Shown here in pieces: positions 16,450 through 25,321 of a stretch of DNA of 64,000 bases. The translations under genes and the position numbers were made by a program. Location of the stretch: positions 1,612,001-1,676,000 of the forward strand of contig NZ_JAGIOK010000001.1 in NCBI RefSeq assembly GCF_017876655.1, written 5' to 3'. The notes under the pieces were generated by a model. That model ran no database searches, was not told the DNA's origin, and saw only the letters and a list, made by a program, of their open reading frames with translations. Every line of letters begins with the position of its first letter. Position 1 is the stretch's first letter. This DNA is from Microbacterium imperiale (GTDB lineage Bacteria > Actinomycetota > Actinomycetes > Actinomycetales > Microbacteriaceae).

Positions 16450-17886
16450 GTGTCCCTCATTGTGACCGCCGACGTGTTCACTCCGGCGAAGCTACCGACC
16501 GTGACCGACGTCGACCGCACGGGCGTGTCGGCCGAACTATCGCGCTGGGTCAACCGAGGAGGCTTCTTCGTGTCGCTTCTCGGTACGACCAAGCTGGGCA
16601 AGACCACTCTGGTGAAGACCTTCCTCGCAGGGCTACCGGCGGACTCATGGTCGGTGTATCTACCCGGGCAAAGTCTGGGCAGTGGCGCTGACGATCTCTG
16701 GTTGAAGCTCGCTCAACAGCTCCAGATCCCGACGTCGAAGGAGTCTGGCTTGGCGAGCAGTGACAAGACGAGCTGGGGCTTCCTCACACGTCTGCAGTTG
16801 AGCTGGCTCGGTGCAGGAGCTGCGGTCCAGAGCAACGCTACGAATGAGCAGCAGGACAGCAGTTCCTCGGTCCAGAAGTTCAACGTCGATCCGTCGGTCG
16901 CGGTCACCGAGGCGGTCGGGCTGCTTCGCGCGAACAGCCGGAAGGTTGTTATCGCGATCGACGATTTCCACTTCGTGACCGATGCTGCGGCACGACGAGC
17001 CATCGTGCTTGCACTTCGTCCGCTGGCGGACCTCGGGTGCGCTGTCATCCTCAGCACGATTCCCGGGGGTGAGCTCGATCCCGCGTTCTCGACTACGAAC
17101 ACCGGCGGCCGCCGGAAGACGGTCACGGTACCCCGCTGGGGCGTTGAGGAACTCGAGCAGATCGCGACTCAGGGGCTCAAGGCGCTGCGATTGTGGGCCT
17201 CGCCGGACTTGATCACCAACCTGGCTGAACAGAGCTTCGGCAGCCCGCAGATCATGCAACAGCTCTGTCTCGACCTCTGCGAGATGGAGAACAACATTTT
17301 CCACCGCGACGAGCTGGAAGATGTCGAGGAGGTGTGCGCCCCCGACGATATGGACAAATTCTTCCGGTCTCTGGAGGATGACGAAGCCCTGGGCTGGCTA
17401 GCGAAGCTCTCCGCCGGGCCGGACCCGCGTCGTAAGCGTGGGAAGAAGACGTATCCCATTGACCCGCCGACTGAGCTCGACGGTTATCAGCTGATCATGC
17501 AGTCACTGCACGATTTCGGTTCTCCCCACGAGCTGCCGCTGGCGGAGCTGAAGAAACATGTGGGTGACCGTCTGCAGATGGAGGGGAAAGAGTTGGGCCG
17601 ACTCGCACTCGAATTGAAGGCTCGCAATCTCGGTCTACTCGCATCAAAAGACACCACGTCAGCGCTGGAGGCGCAGAACCGCACCGTCTCCGAGGACACT
17701 CCCGACGACGAGAGCGATGAGGAGGAGTTCGCTTTTGCCGAGCTCGTTGCAGCGGAGGCCATACCTCAGCCAGTCTTTGAGCTGCAGGGCACCGGCATCC
17801 AGGCCTCGATCCGCATCTTGGACCCGCTTCTCTCGTACATGATCAAGTGGCACCCGGAGAAGATCGTCGAGTCGGGACGTGGATGA
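16450..17886 (+). CDS. P-loop (AAA/STAND-like) ATPase
   Basis: 478 residues from a GTG; the GTG at 16462 is an alternative. Walker A is LLGTTKLGKTTLVKTF (about residues 43-58), Walker B is RKVVIAIDDFHFV (about 165-177), followed by a sensor-like strand (CAVILSTIPGG). The C-terminal half is a helical, acidic region (DDESDEEEFAF) ending in a winged-helix-like RILDPLLSYMIKW. The family resembles ATPases that sense or switch in defence modules. It is followed 40 bases later by a DUF4238-like gene on the same strand, so the two are probably an operon. The defence role is an inference. Confidence 0.75.
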   Translation: MSLIVTADVFTPAKLPTVTDVDRTGVSAELSRWVNRGGFFVSLLGTTKLGKTTLVKTFLAGLPADSWSVYLPGQSLGSGADDLWLKLAQQLQIPTSKESGLASSDKTSWGFLTRLQLSWLGAGAAVQSNATNEQQDSSSSVQKFNVDPSVAVTEAVGLLRANSRKVVIAIDDFHFVTDAAARRAIVLALRPLADLGCAVILSTIPGGELDPAFSTTNTGGRRKTVTVPRWGVEELEQIATQGLKALRLWASPDLITNLAEQSFGSPQIMQQLCLDLCEMENNIFHRDELEDVEEVCAPDDMDKFFRSLEDDEALGWLAKLSAGPDPRRKRGKKTYPIDPPTELDGYQLIMQSLHDFGSPHELPLAELKKHVGDRLQMEGKELGRLALELKARNLGLLASKDTTSALEAQNRTVSEDTPDDESDEEEFAFAELVAAEAIPQPVFELQGTGIQASIRILDPLLSYMIKWHPEKIVESGRG

Positions 17887-17926
17887 CCGCGACCGCGAGC
17901 CCGCCGCAGCGGGGTAAGGCAGCGCG

Positions 17927-18646
17927 ATGAAAGGCGTCAGACGCGCGCACATGGTTTCGCGGGGCTACTTGAAGGCCTGGGCGGATTCCCGTGGCGTGAT
18001 CGAGGTCATCGACAAGCAGACGGACGAGAAGTACCCCTCGTCCATCAAGAACGCGACGATCGTCAGCTACGTCTACGACTCTGCCGTCCTAACCCAAGAT
18101 CTAGAGGCCGAGTTCGCTGCAGTCGAAGATGCCGGGATCCCCGCGATCGACAGGCTCCGCCGCTGCGAGACCGACCTGTCGACCGACGACATGCACGCCC
18201 TGATCGCCTTCCTCGACATGCATCTACACCGGGGACGGTACGCCGATCGCGCCGGGGTGCGGATCCCTGCCCGAGTCGTGAAAACCGATGGAACAATCGA
18301 GGCCGCCGAACTCGCGCTCGGTGATCTCTTGACGCTCGGGCGAGGCCTGGGCGACGTAGTGCAGCTGCGCGACCTCAACCTCGAGCGCTGGCGATGGCGA
18401 TGGCACATCCTCCCGCAGGAGCATCCCCTTGCCACGGGCGACGGAGCGGTTATGTTGTGGTCTCCGAGGGACGGAGCGCCGGTGTCAACGGTCACGTTTC
18501 CGTTGTCGCCTACACAACTCCTGGTTGTGGGCGAAGCGCTCCCAGATAACTTCCGCATCAATATCGCGATCGCCAAGAACAGCAAGCGATGGCTCGTAGG
18601 GGCTCGGGGAACCCTTAACCTGACGCGGGATCAGCCAGCGACCTGA
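17927..18646 (+). CDS. DUF4238-like protein
   Basis: 239 residues. The N-terminus RRAHMVSRGYLKAWAD matches the H-x-VP/S-x-x-YL-x-x-F/W signature of the DUF4238 family. The middle has a helical HALIAFLDMHLHRGRY and the end LPQEHPLATGDGAVMLW then TFPLSPTQLLVVG, both also typical. The biochemical activity of the family is unknown; members often sit in accessory regions near defence genes. It is the likely partner of the upstream ATPase. Confidence 0.65.
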   Translation: MKGVRRAHMVSRGYLKAWADSRGVIEVIDKQTDEKYPSSIKNATIVSYVYDSAVLTQDLEAEFAAVEDAGIPAIDRLRRCETDLSTDDMHALIAFLDMHLHRGRYADRAGVRIPARVVKTDGTIEAAELALGDLLTLGRGLGDVVQLRDLNLERWRWRWHILPQEHPLATGDGAVMLWSPRDGAPVSTVTFPLSPTQLLVVGEALPDNFRINIAIAKNSKRWLVGARGTLNLTRDQPAT

Positions 18647-18796
18647 CGTGATCACGTATACCAGATAACCCCAGGTCAGCCACCCATTGGCAGTCACAAA
18701 CGACGTCCACCTGTGGGCCAGGCGCTAACCGTCGAAAGCGTGAAGCTCGACGGGAACGTCGCTGCTACGACAAGCCCTCTGCGATAGCCGCCGCTA

Positions 18797-19737
18797 GGCC
18801 GTGTTGATCAAGATGTTTCGGCGTCTCGTGGGCGAGTCTTGACGGGTGACGCGACAAGAGATCTCTGACGAGGTGTGGGCTGTGCTGGAGCCGTTGATGC
18901 CGACGGTGACGGGCCGGTCTCGGCCGTGGACGGATCACCGTCTCGCCGTTGAGGGGATGGCGTGGAAGTTCCGCACCGGCGCGCCCTGGCGGGACGTGCC
19001 CGAGCGGTTCGGGAAGTGGAACTCGATCTACAAGCGTTTCAACCGGTGGGCCGGGGACGGCACATGGGAGAAGCTGCTGGCCGAGGTGCAGAAGCAGGCG
19101 GACGCCGCTGGGGAAATCGACTGGGTGGTCTCGATTGACTCCACGATCGCGCGCGTGCATCAGCACGGTGCGACCCTCGCCCGGGACACAGGGGGCTCCA
19201 CCGAATCACAAGAATCCGCGGGTCGAGCCGCCTGATCACGGGATCGGGCGCTCCCGCGGCGGGCTGACAACGAAGGTGCATCTGGTCGCCGATGGGCGCG
19301 GCAGGCCGTTGGGCATGGTGCTCACCGGCGGCAACACCGCCGACACCACGATGCTCGCGGCCACGCTCGATGACATCTGCGTGCCCCGCGCGTCACGAGG
19401 GCGCCCGCGCACGCGACCTGATCGGGTACTCGCTGACAAGGGATACCCATCGAAGGCGAACCGGGCCTGGCTACGCGCGCACGGCATCGCGACGACCATC
19501 CCCGAACGCGACGATCAGATCGCGCACCGCCGGAAGAAGCCGGGCCGGCCGATCGACTTCGGCACCGATCAGAGAGAACGCTACAAAGGCCGCAACGTCG
19601 TCGAACGATGCTTCAACCGCCTCAAGCAGTGGCGCGGCATCGCAATGCGATCAGACAAAATCGCCCGAAACTACCGCGCTGCCATCTGCCTCTCCTCGAC
19701 CCTCATCTGGATCAAGACCGACTTAATCAACACGCCC
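18797..19737 (+). mobile_element. IS5-type (IS427-like) insertion sequence, copy 1
   Basis: 941 bases bounded by imperfect terminal inverted repeats GGCCGTGTTGATCAAG (left) and GGGCGTGTTGATTAAG (right, reversed) and flanked by the dinucleotide TA at 18795 and 19738. The target is CTAG-like, as usual for this group. The right-hand TA also completes the transposase stop codon. Three relatives lie at 22015, 46358 and 55162. Confidence 0.9.
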
Positions 19738-19740
19738 TAG
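18846..19740 (+). CDS. IS5-type transposase, two overlapping frames
   Basis: Frame A (18846-19235) begins at a GTG with TRQEISDEVWAVLEPLMP and carries the first catalytic Asp in VVSIDSTIARVHQHGA. Frame B, offset by +1, continues from the G-run near 19190 with NHKNPRVEPPDHGIGRSRGG, the DKGYPSKANRAW region and ERYKGRNVVERCFNRLKQW with the catalytic Glu. Production of a full transposase needs a frameshift at the G-run, as in related elements. All parts needed appear intact. Confidence 0.9.
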
Positions 19741-19959
19741 GAGCCTGCTACGCCTGTTGGACCAGAATCCTCGAGCGCCAACGTCTGCCAGCTCCAGGAT
19801 TCGGTCGGGACTGCTGCACGGACAGGTGACAAGGATTGTGAGGCGGAAGGGCGGCCCGAGTGGTGACGATGACTTCGTACGCGATGGGCTCAATCATCGT
19901 CGACGCTCCTGGCTACGACGGCGGCGTCGGTCGCATGTCCCTTGCGGATCGTCATGTAC

Positions 19960-20227
19960 CGCATGAAACACCGAGGGCCGGGAACGGTCCGCGCCATCGT
20001 CGACACGCCTCCCCGGGGAACTCCCCTTCGCCGGAGTCGCCGGAGTCGCCGCACACGGCACCGGTGCGTACGTGAACTTCCAGGGCACGGTCGCGCAGGC
20101 CGATCTGCGCGTCGCCTACCCGCCCGCGACGCTCGCCCGGCTCCGCGCGGTCAAACGTTCCTGCGACCCGGGCAACCTGTTCGCGCGCAACCTCAACATC
20201 GCGCCCGCCCGCGGGGCGACGGTGTGA
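19960..20227 (+). pseudogene. 3' fragment of an FAD-linked oxidase (BBE domain)
   Basis: The frame ending at 20227 reads AHGTGAYVNFQGTVAQADLR and LARLRAVKRSCDPGNLFARN then LNIAP, the berberine-bridge-enzyme C-terminal motif (YVNF, RL-x-x-VK-x-x-x-DP-x-N-x-F). No FAD-binding part or start precedes it; the IS copy 1 lies 220 bases upstream. The rest of the gene was probably lost at that insertion. Confidence 0.7.
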
Positions 20228-20415
20228 GCGCCGCGTTCGTCTCCGGCGTCGGCCCTTCGAAATCTGAGACCGAACGGATTGTCGCGCGCATTCGCTGCGA
20301 TACGGTGATAGCAGTCCCACCGGACCTCTGCGGACACGCAGTGTCACCACGGTGACCAGGTCGTCGAGCGCAGCGGTTCGCGAGCGACCAGGTCGGGCTG
20401 AAAGGGAGGCGGCCT

Positions 20416-21738
20416 GTGCGGAGAACCCTCAGGGCCACAGTCTGGTTCGGCGCCTACATCGCGGTCATCGTGCTCCCGCTCGCCTTCGCGGCGATCGGCG
20501 TGGTCGAAGACCGGCGAGGTTTCTGGACCGAGTTTTCCGTGGCTCTCGGATTCGTGGGCCTGGCGATGATGGGGCTGCAATTCGTGCTCGTGGCTCGCTT
20601 CCAGACACTCGCCAGACCGTTCGGCGAGGACGCCCTGGTGCACTTTCATCGGTACGTCGGTGTCGCCGGAACGGCCTTCATCTTCGCTCATCCGGTGCTG
20701 CTGATCGTATTGGTCGACCCGACCTACATCGAGCGCGTCAACCCGTTCACGGCGCCGTGGGCCGGGCGGTTCGGGACGTTGGCCGTGGTGTGCCTGCTGG
20801 TGGTGATCGCGACGTCGGTGTGGCGGTTGAAGCTGCGCATCTCGTACGAGGTCTGGCAGGCGCTGCACCTCGTCCTGTCGACGGTTGCGGTGGCTGCTGC
20901 CCTGGTTCACGTCCAGCTGATCCACCACTACGTCGACCTCCCGTGGAAGCGGGCGCTCTGGGTCCTGATGAGCGCCGGGTTCCTCGTCCTGTTCCTCTGG
21001 GTGCGCGTCTTGCGCCCGGTCCTGCGCACCCGCAGACCGTGGCGTGTCGCCGAGGTGAAGGACCAGCCCGGAGACGTCACCGCGGTGACGCTCCAACCGG
21101 TCGGCCACAGCGGGTTCAGCTTCGCTCCCGGCCAGTTCGGCTGGCTCTCGGTCGATCGGTCGCCTTTCGCCGTCACCCAGCATCCCTTCTCGTTCTCCTC
21201 GAACGGCGACGACCCGAGCCGGGTGGAGGTGAGCATCAAGAAGCTCGGCGACTTCACGTCGACGATCGGGTCGGTGCGGCCCGGCACCGTGGCCTATCTC
21301 GACGGTCCCCACGGGGTGTTCTCGCCGGACTTCCACGAGGGTCCTGGGCTCGTGCTCATCGCCGGAGGCGTAGGCATCGGCCCGATCATGAGCATCCTGC
21401 GGACGCTCGCCGCCCGAGGCGACTCCCGACCGTGCCATCTGTTCTACGGTTCGAGGCGGCTCGAGGACGCGACCTACCGGGACGAGATCCGCGACCTCTC
21501 CCGGACACTGACGCTCGAGGTCCACGCGGTCCTCTCGGACCCCGAAGACACCTGGGCCGGCGAGCGGGGATACGTGGACGAGGAGAAGCTGCACCGGCTC
21601 CTGCCGCGGGACACGTACCCGACATACCAGTACTTCATCTGCGGGCCGGGTGCGATGCAGGACGCCATGGAGGATGCACTGGGGCGGCTCGGCGTCCCCG
21701 CGGACCGGGTTCACACCGAACGCTTCAACTTCGTTTAG
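20416..21738 (+). CDS. Ferric-reductase-like membrane flavoprotein
   Basis: 440 residues from a GTG, with an AGGGAGG Shine-Dalgarno eight bases upstream. The N-terminal half has about six membrane helices with paired histidines (HFHRYVGVAGTAFIFAHP, QALHLV, LVHVQLIHHY) suited to bind haem. The C-terminal half is a ferredoxin-reductase module: FAD site HPFSFSSN, NAD(P) site LIAGGVGIGPIMSIL, and CGPGAMQDAMEDAL. It would move electrons from NAD(P)H across the membrane, for example in metal or oxygen reduction. The stop is followed directly by a 29-residue membrane peptide gene. Confidence 0.85.
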   Translation: MRRTLRATVWFGAYIAVIVLPLAFAAIGVVEDRRGFWTEFSVALGFVGLAMMGLQFVLVARFQTLARPFGEDALVHFHRYVGVAGTAFIFAHPVLLIVLVDPTYIERVNPFTAPWAGRFGTLAVVCLLVVIATSVWRLKLRISYEVWQALHLVLSTVAVAAALVHVQLIHHYVDLPWKRALWVLMSAGFLVLFLWVRVLRPVLRTRRPWRVAEVKDQPGDVTAVTLQPVGHSGFSFAPGQFGWLSVDRSPFAVTQHPFSFSSNGDDPSRVEVSIKKLGDFTSTIGSVRPGTVAYLDGPHGVFSPDFHEGPGLVLIAGGVGIGPIMSILRTLAARGDSRPCHLFYGSRRLEDATYRDEIRDLSRTLTLEVHAVLSDPEDTWAGERGYVDEEKLHRLLPRDTYPTYQYFICGPGAMQDAMEDALGRLGVPADRVHTERFNFV

Positions 21739-21746
21739 GAGGTTCC

Positions 21747-21836
21747 ATGCGGCACAGATATACGCAAGCCGCAGCCGTGGTTGTCACGGCTGTCACCCTC
21801 CTCGCCTGCTTCCTCTTCGCGGTCCTCCAGAACTGA
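21747..21836 (+). CDS. 29-residue membrane peptide
   Basis: MRHRYTQAAAVVVTAVTLLA plus a nine-residue end; one transmembrane helix with a basic N-terminus. It starts eight bases after the flavoprotein stop and has an excellent Shine-Dalgarno (TAGGAGGTTCC). Short single-pass subunits often stabilise membrane oxidoreductases, so it may be a subunit of the preceding protein. This is an inference. Confidence 0.6.
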   Translation: MRHRYTQAAAVVVTAVTLLACFLFAVLQN

Positions 21837-22078
21837 CACAGCACTCGCCAGACCTGGAACTGCCTCGGCGGGTCCTCACGAGGACGACGACGTCGGTGGG
21901 CTAGATGTACAGGGTCTCCCCCCTGCGACCACGGCACGCCCAGACGCGTTGGGCACGATCGACGAGATGCGCCTCCACGGGCGTGAGGAAGGAATTGGTG
22001 ACAACTGATCGTTAGGGCGTGTTGATCAAGAAGGTGCGGGGTGGCCAGCCGCCGCGAGTTGCGCGGGAGAATGGGCGT

Positions 22079-22408
22079 GTGAAGATCCAGGTGCTGCATA
22101 TCGAGGATTGCCCGAATTGGCAGGAGGCGGGCGATCGAGTACGGCTGGTGCTCGACTCGATCGGACGGGGCGATGTTCCGGTGGAGTTCGTGTTGATTCG
22201 CACCGAGGCTGAGGCGGTGAGCTCTGGTTTCGCGGGCTCGCCCACGATTCTTCTGGACGGTCAGGACTTGTTCCCGTCCCAGGGGAACACTGCCGACTTG
22301 GCGTGCAGGGTCTATCTGACCGAGCGCGGCTTTGCGGGTGCGCCGACGGTGGGACAGCTTGAGCGCACGCTGCAGGAGCGCGAAGCGCTCAGCGGAGATC
22401 GGTCTTGA
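22079..22408 (+). CDS. Thioredoxin-fold passenger protein
   Basis: 109 residues from the GTG at 22079 (VKIQVLHIEDCPNWQEAGD). An in-frame GTG at 22019 lies in the terminal repeat and is less likely. The fold pattern is strand, Cys-containing loop (DCPNW), helix, strand, then FAGSPTILLDGQDLFP with the cis-Pro loop of thioredoxins, and LACRVY. Similar proteins are widespread in actinobacteria beside arsenic and mercury genes, with no proven activity. It overlaps the transposase 3' end by 20 bases on the opposite strand. Confidence 0.7.
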   Translation: MKIQVLHIEDCPNWQEAGDRVRLVLDSIGRGDVPVEFVLIRTEAEAVSSGFAGSPTILLDGQDLFPSQGNTADLACRVYLTERGFAGAPTVGQLERTLQEREALSGDRS

Positions 22409-23274
22409 TCCAGATCAGCGCCGCGGCGAGGCTGACGGCGGCTCGGTAGTTGCGGGCGAGTTTGTCCGAGCGCATCGCGATGCCGCGCCACTGCTTGAGA
22501 CGGTTGAAGCAGCGTTCTACGACGTTGCGTCCCTTGTAGCGTTCCTTCTGCTTGTCGCCGAAAGCGATCGGCCGGCCCGGCTTCTTGCGGCGGTGCGCGA
22601 TCTGGTCGTCCCGCTCGGGGATGGTCGCCGCGATCCTCCGGTCGCGGAGCCAGGCGCGGTTCGCCCTTGAGGGGTACCGCTTGTCGGCGAGCACCCGGTC
22701 GGGGCGGGTGCGGGGGCGGCCCTTCCCGTCGCGGGGAACGCGGATGTTCTCCAGCACCGCGCTCATCATCGTGGTGTCGTTGATGTTCCCGGCGGTGATC
22801 ATCATGCTCAGCGGCCGGCCGCGGCCGTCGCAGACCAGGTGCAGTTTGGTCGTCAGCCCGCCGCGGGAGCGTCCGATCCCGTGATCAGGCGGCTCGGACC
22901 ACGGATTCTTGTGATTCGGCACAGCCCCCTGTGTCCCGGGCGAGGGTCGCGCCGTGCTGATGCACGCGCGCGATCGTGGAGTCGATCGAGACGACCCAGT
23001 CGATTTCCCCAGCGGCGTCGGCCTGCTTCTGCACCTCGGTGAGCAGCTTCTGCCAGGTGCCGTCCCCGGCCCACCGGTTGAACCGCTTGTAGATCGAGTT
23101 CCACTTCCCGAACCGTTCCGGAACGTCACGCCACGGCGCACCGGTCCGGTACTTCCACGCCATCCCCTCGATAGCGAGCCGGTGATCCGTCCACGGCCGC
23201 GACCGACCGGTCACCGTCGGCATCAACGGCTCCATCACGGCCCACACCTCGTCAGAGATCTCCTGTCGCGTCAC
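22389..23274 (-). CDS. IS5-type transposase of copy 2
   Basis: Two frames as in copy 1: frame A from 23274 (TRQEISDEVWAVMEPLMP ... VVSIDSTIARVHQHGA) and frame B to 22389 (NHKNPWSEPPDHGIGRSRGG ... NVVERCFNRLKQW). The C-terminus ends KTDLR instead of KTDLINTP, because the sequence after the reading frame is no longer the normal IS end. Catalytic residues are intact. Confidence 0.88.
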
Positions 23275-23322
23275 CGTTCAAGACTCACCCACCGAGGAGC
23301 GGAACCTCTTGATCAACACGCC

Positions 23323-23988
23323 CTAGGGGGTGAGCACGGCGTGGGAGAAGGTCTGAATGGCTGCGAGAGCCTTGCCAGAGTACTCGACGATCTGGCTAGT
23401 GAACGGTGTTTGACCGCGAGCTCGGGTCGAAGCCGCTGTGAGCATCCAGTCGATGCTCGGGTCCATTGTTGCGGACTTCTTGTCCATGTGGTGCGCCGCA
23501 ACACCGTTCCGGAGGCTCTCGATCGCGGTCATGAATTCCGTGTCACGGCGAATCTCTTTGAAGGCTTCGCGAAGGTCACGGGCGGCAGCCTCGTGACGCT
23601 CAGGGTCGGCCTTCGACGCGGTGCCAGGGCGCCGCATCTCTCGGATAGCCGCACCTATCGCTTGAGGCGCGCGTTCCAGGACCTCGTGCAGATGAAGCGC
23701 GAGGTACTTTTCCCAGACGTATCGATCTTTCGGGGATTCCAGCACCTCGTGCAGCATCACTTTTGTCTCGTAGTCAATCACTGCCATGTAGAAGATCAGT
23801 TCTACACCTGGTCGGTGGGATCCCCAGTCGGGTCGTTTCTTGGCAGAGACGATGACGAAGGCAGTGTCCTCAACCGCTTTTCGCGCCTGCTCGATCGATT
23901 CGACGTACTTGATCGGATCCCACCAGTCTGGTCTCACCCCCTGATCATCGCGCAAGAAGCGCCCGTTCGGGTACGCAGTGTCGGACAT
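23323..23988 (-). CDS. Hypothetical protein cut at its 3' end by IS copy 2
   Basis: 221 residues, MSDTAYPNGRFLRDDQGV onward; mostly helical with KAVEDTAFVIVSAKKRPDWG near the front and LREAFKEIRRDTEFMTAIES later. The stop codon TAG is made by the TA target duplication at the IS border, so the native C-terminus has been removed. Function unknown; the truncated product may still be expressed. Confidence 0.55.
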   Translation of the reverse strand: MSDTAYPNGRFLRDDQGVRPDWWDPIKYVESIEQARKAVEDTAFVIVSAKKRPDWGSHRPGVELIFYMAVIDYETKVMLHEVLESPKDRYVWEKYLALHLHEVLERAPQAIGAAIREMRRPGTASKADPERHEAAARDLREAFKEIRRDTEFMTAIESLRNGVAAHHMDKKSATMDPSIDWMLTAASTRARGQTPFTSQIVEYSGKALAAIQTFSHAVLTP

Positions 23989-24382
23989 CGATCGTCAGCG
24001 TCCCGTTTGGCGTCGTCACAAGGTGGCTCAGCAACTAGATTCATCGCTGGAAAGGGCACAACAGCCTCTCCCCCGATAATCTACGTTATGTCAGTTCATT
24101 GGGCGCGGGGAACGTGGGCAGCACCGTCAAGGATTGCCGGATCTATCCCCCCTCCCGTTCTGCAGCCGATCACCTTCGCGCTCCAACGCTCTGAGTCAAA
24201 GGGCCTGCGACCTCAACCAGCAATGCGCTGGGAGCAGCCTCAGCACCAACGCGCACTAGATCAACGACGGCGGCAACGCCGTGGACTTCATCAGCCTCAG
24301 CGGTGCCGATCGGTCACGTACGCGCAGCCAGCCCTGGCCCGAGGCCATCGACGGCAGCAACGGTCGCGACTACGGTTTGAGC
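23989..24382. other. Intergenic stretch, nothing recognised
   Basis: About 390 bases between the divergent genes at 23988 and 24383. Apart from promoter-like A/T-richer patches near 24020-24090, no feature, repeat or RNA gene is seen. Confidence 0.4.
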
Positions 24383-25252
24383 GTGACACCTGGCACCTCA
24401 CCAGATTTCGAGCGAGATCTAGCAACCGAGCCAAGCTATCCGAGATGGCCCGCTCTGAAGCGAGAGCGTGCGCTGCAACACTCAGCCGCGCTGTACCACC
24501 TCTATCTGACGTACATGGAGAGTCTCGGACCCACCACAGTTGTCACGTACGACGACGGTTACGCGACCGTGCGCGCACGGATCACACATCACCCACCGGC
24601 ATATGAGTGGTCTCTCGTATTCGGCGACATCATCCACAACTACCGTGCGTCTCTCGACGCTCTAACGTGGGCAGTCGCGCACCTTGACGACCGAGACCCC
24701 CCGAACCCCGTCCAGATTCAGTTCCCGATCGCGACGTCAGCTTCCGATTGGAGGAAGCTCAACAAGCAGCAGTGGTTCGGACAGCTTCCGGAGTTCATTC
24801 GAAACCGGCTTCACGACCTACAGCCCTACCGCCTCCCAGACCCAGCCAACGCGGTGGCTGCTGTCCTCCATAAGCTGGACATCGAGGACAAGCATCACGA
24901 GTCACTCGAGATCAGTGTCTTCGCACGCAGCGCGCAAGAAATGCCCATCGCGTTCACATCAGACGAACCTGATGTGATTTTCGAAGTGGAGAGCACTGCG
25001 GAGTATCCTCACCGCCCAGGGCCGATCAGCGACGGCGATGTCGTCTTCCGAATCAAACTTGACGGTCGCGCCCGACTCATGGAAGCCCCCATGCTCCCTC
25101 TGCAGCTCACAACGAGTCTGAACGGAAAAACGCGCGACGTGTGGCATCTCCTCAGAACGGTTGATGCGCAGGTTGCACTCACTCTTGCGAGTGTCGAGAG
25201 TGGTCAGGCCTCCCCCCGTTTCCAGATGATTCGGCAAGAGATGGAAGAGTAG
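24383..25252 (+). CDS. Conserved-type hypothetical protein, 289 aa
   Basis: From the GTG at 24383 (VTPGTSPDFERDL). The segment FGDIIHNYRASLDALTWAVA is a recurrent signature of an uncharacterised family (LGDxxHNLRSALDHLV pattern), followed by KLDIEDKHHESLEISV. No transmembrane helix or catalytic motif. The protein stands alone before the resolvase. Confidence 0.6.
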   Translation: MTPGTSPDFERDLATEPSYPRWPALKRERALQHSAALYHLYLTYMESLGPTTVVTYDDGYATVRARITHHPPAYEWSLVFGDIIHNYRASLDALTWAVAHLDDRDPPNPVQIQFPIATSASDWRKLNKQQWFGQLPEFIRNRLHDLQPYRLPDPANAVAAVLHKLDIEDKHHESLEISVFARSAQEMPIAFTSDEPDVIFEVESTAEYPHRPGPISDGDVVFRIKLDGRARLMEAPMLPLQLTTSLNGKTRDVWHLLRTVDAQVALTLASVESGQASPRFQMIRQEMEE

Positions 25253-25321
25253 TCCGCCGCCCTTGGGGAACAGAGCGGAGGGGCATCACGAGGGCGTGAC
25301 AGATGCATCAGGGCGAAGCGG

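Larger units (their letters stand above)
22015..23323 (-). mobile_element. IS5-type element with passenger gene, copy 2
   Basis: 1309 bases with perfect 17-base terminal inverted repeats (GGGCGTGTTGATCAAGA) flanked by TA at 22013 and 23324. The transposase is related to that of copy 1, but about 365 extra bases lie between the transposase 3' end and the left terminus, and these carry a thioredoxin-fold gene on the opposite strand. Both termini resemble the transposase-5' type of end, so the left end may come from a second IS copy of which only the tip survives. Confidence 0.85.

Noticed and set aside
20352..21836. Plus-strand frame overlapping the ferric-reductase-like gene
   Set aside because: Arg-rich shadow of the real frame, which has membrane helices and FAD/NAD motifs.
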